From Actinomycetes bacterium (GTDB lineage Bacteria > Actinomycetota > Acidimicrobiia > Acidimicrobiales > Microtrichaceae), in NCBI GenBank assembly GCA_023392475.1, contig JAEVZA010000466.1:1-9459 (forward strand): a stretch of DNA of 9,459 bases, read 5' to 3'. The notes under the pieces were generated by a model. That model saw nothing but the letters and a program-made list of their open reading frames with translations, did not search any database and was not told where the DNA came from. Positions 8,037 to 9,459 of this stretch are shown one piece after another. Position 1 is the first letter of the stretch. Each line of letters opens with the position of its first letter. Position numbers and translations under genes: made by a program.

Positions 8037-8042
8037 CCCCCC
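8037..8042 (-). promoter_or_regulatory. G-rich ribosome binding site of the binding-protein gene
   Basis: The minus strand reads GGGGGG, then ACA, then the ATG at 8033. The spacing is short, but a G run is a plausible pairing partner for the CCUCC of 16S rRNA. It supports this ATG over the upstream start at 8114. Confidence 0.5.
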
Positions 8043-8092
8043 GGGTGTCGGCTGGTTGTTCTCGCTGGTGTTCGACGATCGCCCGGCATCCC

Positions 8093-8104
8093 CCCGGCGC
8101 CGGG
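8093..8104. repeat. 12-bp perfect palindrome CCCGGCGCCGGG
   Basis: This palindrome lies in the 83-base gap between the 101-aa orphan gene and the binding-protein gene. Its core CCGGCGCCGG recurs in the palindrome at 8582-8595, on the other side of the orphan gene. It could be a weak hairpin or a protein site. GC-rich palindromes of this length are not rare at this base composition. I see no convincing separate promoter in the gap. Confidence 0.3.
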
Positions 8105-8116
8105 TCTGGCGCACCG

Positions 8117-8422
8117 CTACGTCCTCGGTACCCGGCGGTCACCCGCCACGGTCGGTGCACCCACGGCGCGCGTCCCGGCCCGTGGTACGGACGGGACCGA
8201 GGCGAAGCAGCAGCCGAGCCGGCCCATGGCGGCCCACGCGCTCCACCCCGTGCGGCGCAGCGCGGCGAGCACGCGCTCGCCCCGGACCCGGCGACGCCAG
8301 GCCGGGTCCTCCTGCAACGGGCGGACCAGCGCGTGGAACGCCGGGTCGACCGCCGCGGGTGGCACGCTGGCGCGCGCCCGGGTCGCCGTCTCCGGACGGG
8401 GCGGCCGTTCGTGGTGGCTCAC
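8117..8422 (-). CDS. Small hypothetical protein, first gene of the transporter operon
   Basis: I do not recognise this 101-residue protein. It starts at a GTG (MSHHERPPRPET) supported by an AAAGGGGGGA Shine-Dalgarno sequence with 8 bases between, and a promoter lies just upstream; these are the main arguments that it is real. The N-terminal third is polar and Pro/Arg-rich. The middle is likely helical, with the segments DPAFHALVRPLQEDPAWRRR and RVLAALRRTGWSAWAAMGRL. A paired cysteine follows (GCCFAS), and the tail is basic and probably disordered. There is no signal peptide or clear membrane span. Net charge is strongly positive. It ends 83 bases before the binding-protein gene, so it is probably the leader cistron of the operon. 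A role in DNA or RNA binding, or as a regulatory leader peptide, is possible but not shown. It may also be poorly conserved or non-coding. Confidence 0.55.
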   Translation of the reverse strand: MSHHERPPRPETATRARASVPPAAVDPAFHALVRPLQEDPAWRRRVRGERVLAALRRTGWSAWAAMGRLGCCFASVPSVPRAGTRAVGAPTVAGDRRVPRT

Positions 8423-8430
8423 GTCGGGTG

Positions 8431-8440
8431 TCCCCCCTTT
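8431..8440 (-). promoter_or_regulatory. Ribosome binding site deciding the start of the 101-aa gene
   Basis: The minus strand reads AAAGGGGGGA, placed 8 bases before the GTG at 8422. It is strong, and it excludes the upstream codons that stay open in the same frame. Confidence 0.6.
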
Positions 8441-8464
8441 CGGATCCGACAGGACGTGCGTTGT

Positions 8465-8493
8465 ATCAAATCTGACCTCGACGTCACTTTCAA
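8465..8493 (-). promoter_or_regulatory. Likely sigma-70-type promoter of the transporter and catabolic operon
   Basis: This is the only clearly AT-rich spot in the window. On the minus strand it reads TTGAAA (8493-8488), a 17-base spacer, then TTTGAT (8470-8465), which matches 4 of 6 of the -10 consensus, followed by the AT-rich ACAAC. The GTG of the 101-aa gene lies 42 bases beyond the -10 box, with its Shine-Dalgarno sequence between. Inside the spacer, TGAC and GTCA form an inverted repeat separated by 6 bases (8473-8486), a good place for a repressor to sit. All genes from 8422 down to 1 could be read from here. Confidence 0.55.
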
Positions 8494-8581
8494 GACTTGC
8501 GGGCCCCGTGGCCGGGGGTGGGTTCGCTGGGTGGGACGGCTCTCGGCCGCACCCGCCTGCCGGTCCGCCCGGTTCCGGGGC

Positions 8582-8595
8582 CACCGGCGCCGGTG
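8582..8595 (-). terminator. 14-bp palindrome just after the 103-aa gene, possible terminator
   Basis: CACCGGCGCCGGTG is a perfect palindrome starting 3 bases past the stop of the 103-aa gene, followed on the minus strand by a second short repeat, CCGGAACCGG. No T run follows, so if it terminates transcription it is of the U-less kind proposed for actinobacteria. It would separate this gene from the promoter at 8493-8465. It may instead be chance or a protein site. Confidence 0.3.
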
Positions 8596-8598
8596 CCG

Positions 8599-8910
8599 TC
8601 AGTCCGAGGACGGCAGGGGCTTGGCCCCCTTGACCTCGAGCGGCGTGGTGCCGATCGACAGCGACCCGTCGCCGGCCTTGCTGCACAGGATCTCGAGCAG
8701 GTCGCCGTCCGTGTAGCGCTTGCCGATGAGCGTGCCCTGGTCGAGGCCCGGCTCGATCGAGGCGCCGGCGGGGACGTCCTCGCCCGCGGGGACCATCGGT
8801 GCGCCCCCGCACCGGAGGTCGAGCTCCGTGGGCGGCGCCTTCACGACGACGACCTCGGTGTCGCAGACGGCCGATCGGAGGCGGGTGCCCGCCTGCAGCT
8901 CGATCCCCAC
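8599..8910 (-). CDS. Small three-cysteine protein of unknown function
   Basis: This 103-residue protein has the look of a real, ordered, cytoplasmic protein, but I cannot name its family. It has three cysteines: Cys16 in SAVCDTEVVVV, Cys34 in LDLRCGGAPMVP and Cys76 in LEILCSKAGDG. It also has a GTLIGKRYTDGD segment and a C terminus GAKPLPSSD. The mix of short beta strands (EVVVVK, ELDLRC, LLEILCS, SLSIG) and glycine turns suggests a small beta fold, perhaps metal-binding or an enzyme accessory. There is no signal peptide or membrane span. The GTG at 8910 has a Shine-Dalgarno-like AGGGGGA 7 bases upstream, with GGAG a little further up. It is divergent from the thioesterase at 9081 and followed by a palindrome that may end its transcript. 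My impression that short proteins with an LRCGG motif recur near acyl-CoA genes in actinobacteria is from memory and unverified. Confidence 0.78.
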   Translation of the reverse strand: MGIELQAGTRLRSAVCDTEVVVVKAPPTELDLRCGGAPMVPAGEDVPAGASIEPGLDQGTLIGKRYTDGDLLEILCSKAGDGSLSIGTTPLEVKGAKPLPSSD

Positions 8911-8937
8911 GTGGTCGTCCCCCTGTCTCCGGTGTGA

Positions 8938-8973
8938 CTGCGCTCGGCGCAGATGCCGCGTCCGGCGGCCGGA
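8938..8973 (-). repeat. Two adjacent inverted repeats in the leader of the 103-aa gene
   Basis: One repeat has 6-bp arms, CTGCGC and GCGCAG, around a 3-base loop (8938-8952). The next has 5-bp arms, TCCGG and CCGGA, around 3 bases (8961-8973). Both lie in what would be the 5' leader of the 103-aa gene, the nearer one 27 bases before its GTG. They may form two RNA hairpins in tandem or be DNA-binding half-sites. No riboswitch family is recognised. Confidence 0.4.
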
Positions 8974-9046
8974 GCGCGTCGCTGCCGGTGGCGCACGGAG
9001 GCGTGGGTGCAGTTCTATGTGCTCGACCTGACCGACGCGAGCGACG

Positions 9047-9064
9047 GTGGACCCCGGGGTCCAC
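9047..9064. promoter_or_regulatory. 18-bp perfect palindrome, candidate operator between divergent genes
   Basis: GTGGACCCCGGGGTCCAC is a perfect 18-bp palindrome with no central gap. It ends 16 bases before the thioesterase start and lies 136 bases before the start of the divergent 103-aa gene. Size, symmetry and position fit an operator for a dimeric repressor such as a TetR-type protein, which could control both directions. A possible -10 box, TAGAAC, for the minus-strand gene lies nearby (9017-9012) but has no good -35. As RNA the palindrome has no loop without breaking central pairs, so a DNA site is more likely than a hairpin. No regulator gene is in the window. Confidence 0.5.
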
Positions 9065-9080
9065 TGGGTGGGACGGATCT

Positions 9081-9459
9081 GTGCGACCGGTGAACCTGCG
9101 ATCGAGCCTCGTCCCGGTCGTCGATCCCGAGCGCCCGGGCCGGGTGACCGCGGTGATCGACGAGGCGTGGGGCGTCGTCTTCGCGCACGGCGGGGTGGTG
9201 ATGGCCGCCATGGCCGGCGCGGCCTCGGCCGTGCTCGACCGGACCGACCTTCGGCTGGTCGCCGCATCGTCCGCGTTCTGCCGGCCGGTGCCGTGCGGCC
9301 GCGTCGAGATGGACGTCGACGTGCTGCGCGACGGCCGGGCCGGTGCCCAGGTCCACGTCCGGCTGGCGGCGGGCGGGGACGCCGCCGACGGGCCGAACGC
9401 CGTGGCCACGGCCGTGTTCGCCCGGGACGCCGGGGCCTCACGGGGCGCACTCGTGCGAC
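9081..9459 (+). CDS. Acyl-CoA thioesterase-like hotdog protein, N-terminal part (cut by window edge)
   Basis: About 126 codons are visible and the frame is still open at the right edge. The pattern matches the N-terminal hotdog domain of TesB/4HBT_3-type thioesterases, which hydrolyse acyl-CoA to free acid and CoA. An early strand (VTAVIDEAWGVVF) leads to HGGVVMAAMAGAAS (36-49), the glycine-rich start of the central helix. Then come SSAFCRPVPCGRVEMDVDVLRDGR (63 onward), the strand that carries the 'F..P' motif of the family, and AQVHVRL. Catalytic residues are usually in the second hotdog domain, outside the window. I chose the GTG at 9081, preceded by GGGACGG; a GTG at 9090 in the same frame is the alternative. 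It is transcribed away from the transporter operon. It may recover CoA or clear dead-end acyl-CoAs in the same pathway. A degenerate or non-catalytic hotdog protein remains possible. Confidence 0.75.
   Translation, partial: MRPVNLRSSLVPVVDPERPGRVTAVIDEAWGVVFAHGGVVMAAMAGAASAVLDRTDLRLVAASSAFCRPVPCGRVEMDVDVLRDGRAGAQVHVRLAAGGDAADGPNAVATAVFARDAGASRGALVR

Larger units (their letters stand above)
8911..9080. other. Divergent intergenic region
   Basis: These 170 bases separate the 103-aa gene and the thioesterase and hold no gene I can support. They hold the two leader inverted repeats, a weak TAGAAC -10 candidate for the minus strand (9017-9012), and the 18-bp palindrome. I see no good promoter for the plus-strand gene. 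The density of symmetric sequences suggests shared control of the two divergent genes. Confidence 0.5.

Noticed and set aside
8034..8114. Earlier start at 8114 for the binding protein, adding 27 residues
   Set aside because: The added residues are polar and would precede the signal peptide; the ATG at 8033 has its own G-rich ribosome binding site.
6543..8633. 696-codon plus-strand open frame opposite the binding-protein gene
   Set aside because: It lies antisense to a clear lipoprotein receptor and runs through a promoter and two intergenic gaps.
1..9459. Possible CRISPR array, tRNA, rRNA, insertion sequence or phage genes
   Set aside because: I found no spaced direct repeats, tRNA-like cloverleaf with a CCA end, rRNA motifs, transposase motifs or flanking inverted repeats; composition looks even across the genes.

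Overview
The window looks like chromosomal DNA from a high-GC actinobacterium (Actinomycetota; an Acidimicrobiia-like lineage is a guess). The reasons are GC that looks to be around 70%, frequent GTG starts, G-rich Shine-Dalgarno sequences, 4-base ATGA gene overlaps, and the flavour of the enzymes. I see no rRNA, tRNA, insertion sequence, integrase or CRISPR array.

Layout. Almost everything lies on the minus strand, so the order of transcription runs from high to low coordinates. Reading that way: a 103-aa three-cysteine protein of unknown function (8910-8599); an AT-rich promoter (8493-8465); a 101-aa orphan protein (8422-8117); a Liv-type substrate-binding lipoprotein (8033-6735); a strong 11-bp stem-loop (6721-6691); a 914-residue fusion of both permeases and one ATPase, LivH-LivM-LivG (6673-3929); LivF (3932-3213); an aldehyde dehydrogenase (3134-1647); a cytochrome P450 (1650-445); and the N-terminal part of an acyl-CoA dehydrogenase that runs off the left edge (411-1). 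Two junctions are 4-base overlaps (LivHMG/LivF and ALDH/P450) and the other gaps are short, so 8422 to 1 reads as one operon. A hotdog-type acyl-CoA thioesterase starts on the plus strand at 9081 and runs off the right edge. It is divergent from the 103-aa gene, and an 18-bp perfect palindrome lies in the space between them.

How the genes fit together (inference). A branched-chain-amino-acid-type ABC importer is bound in one transcript to a P450, an aldehyde dehydrogenase and an acyl-CoA dehydrogenase, with a thioesterase next door. This suggests uptake and oxidative breakdown of a hydrophobic or branched small molecule, such as an isoprenoid, branched fatty acid or ring-derived acid. The steps would be hydroxylation, oxidation of an aldehyde to an acid, CoA activation elsewhere, then beta-oxidation. 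The true substrate cannot be read from the sequence. No CoA ligase, alcohol dehydrogenase, ferredoxin, ferredoxin reductase or regulator is inside the window.

Points for a second look: the triple permease-permease-ATPase fusion, the stem-loop right after the binding-protein gene, the palindrome before the thioesterase, the possible operator inside the promoter spacer, and the two small unknown proteins.
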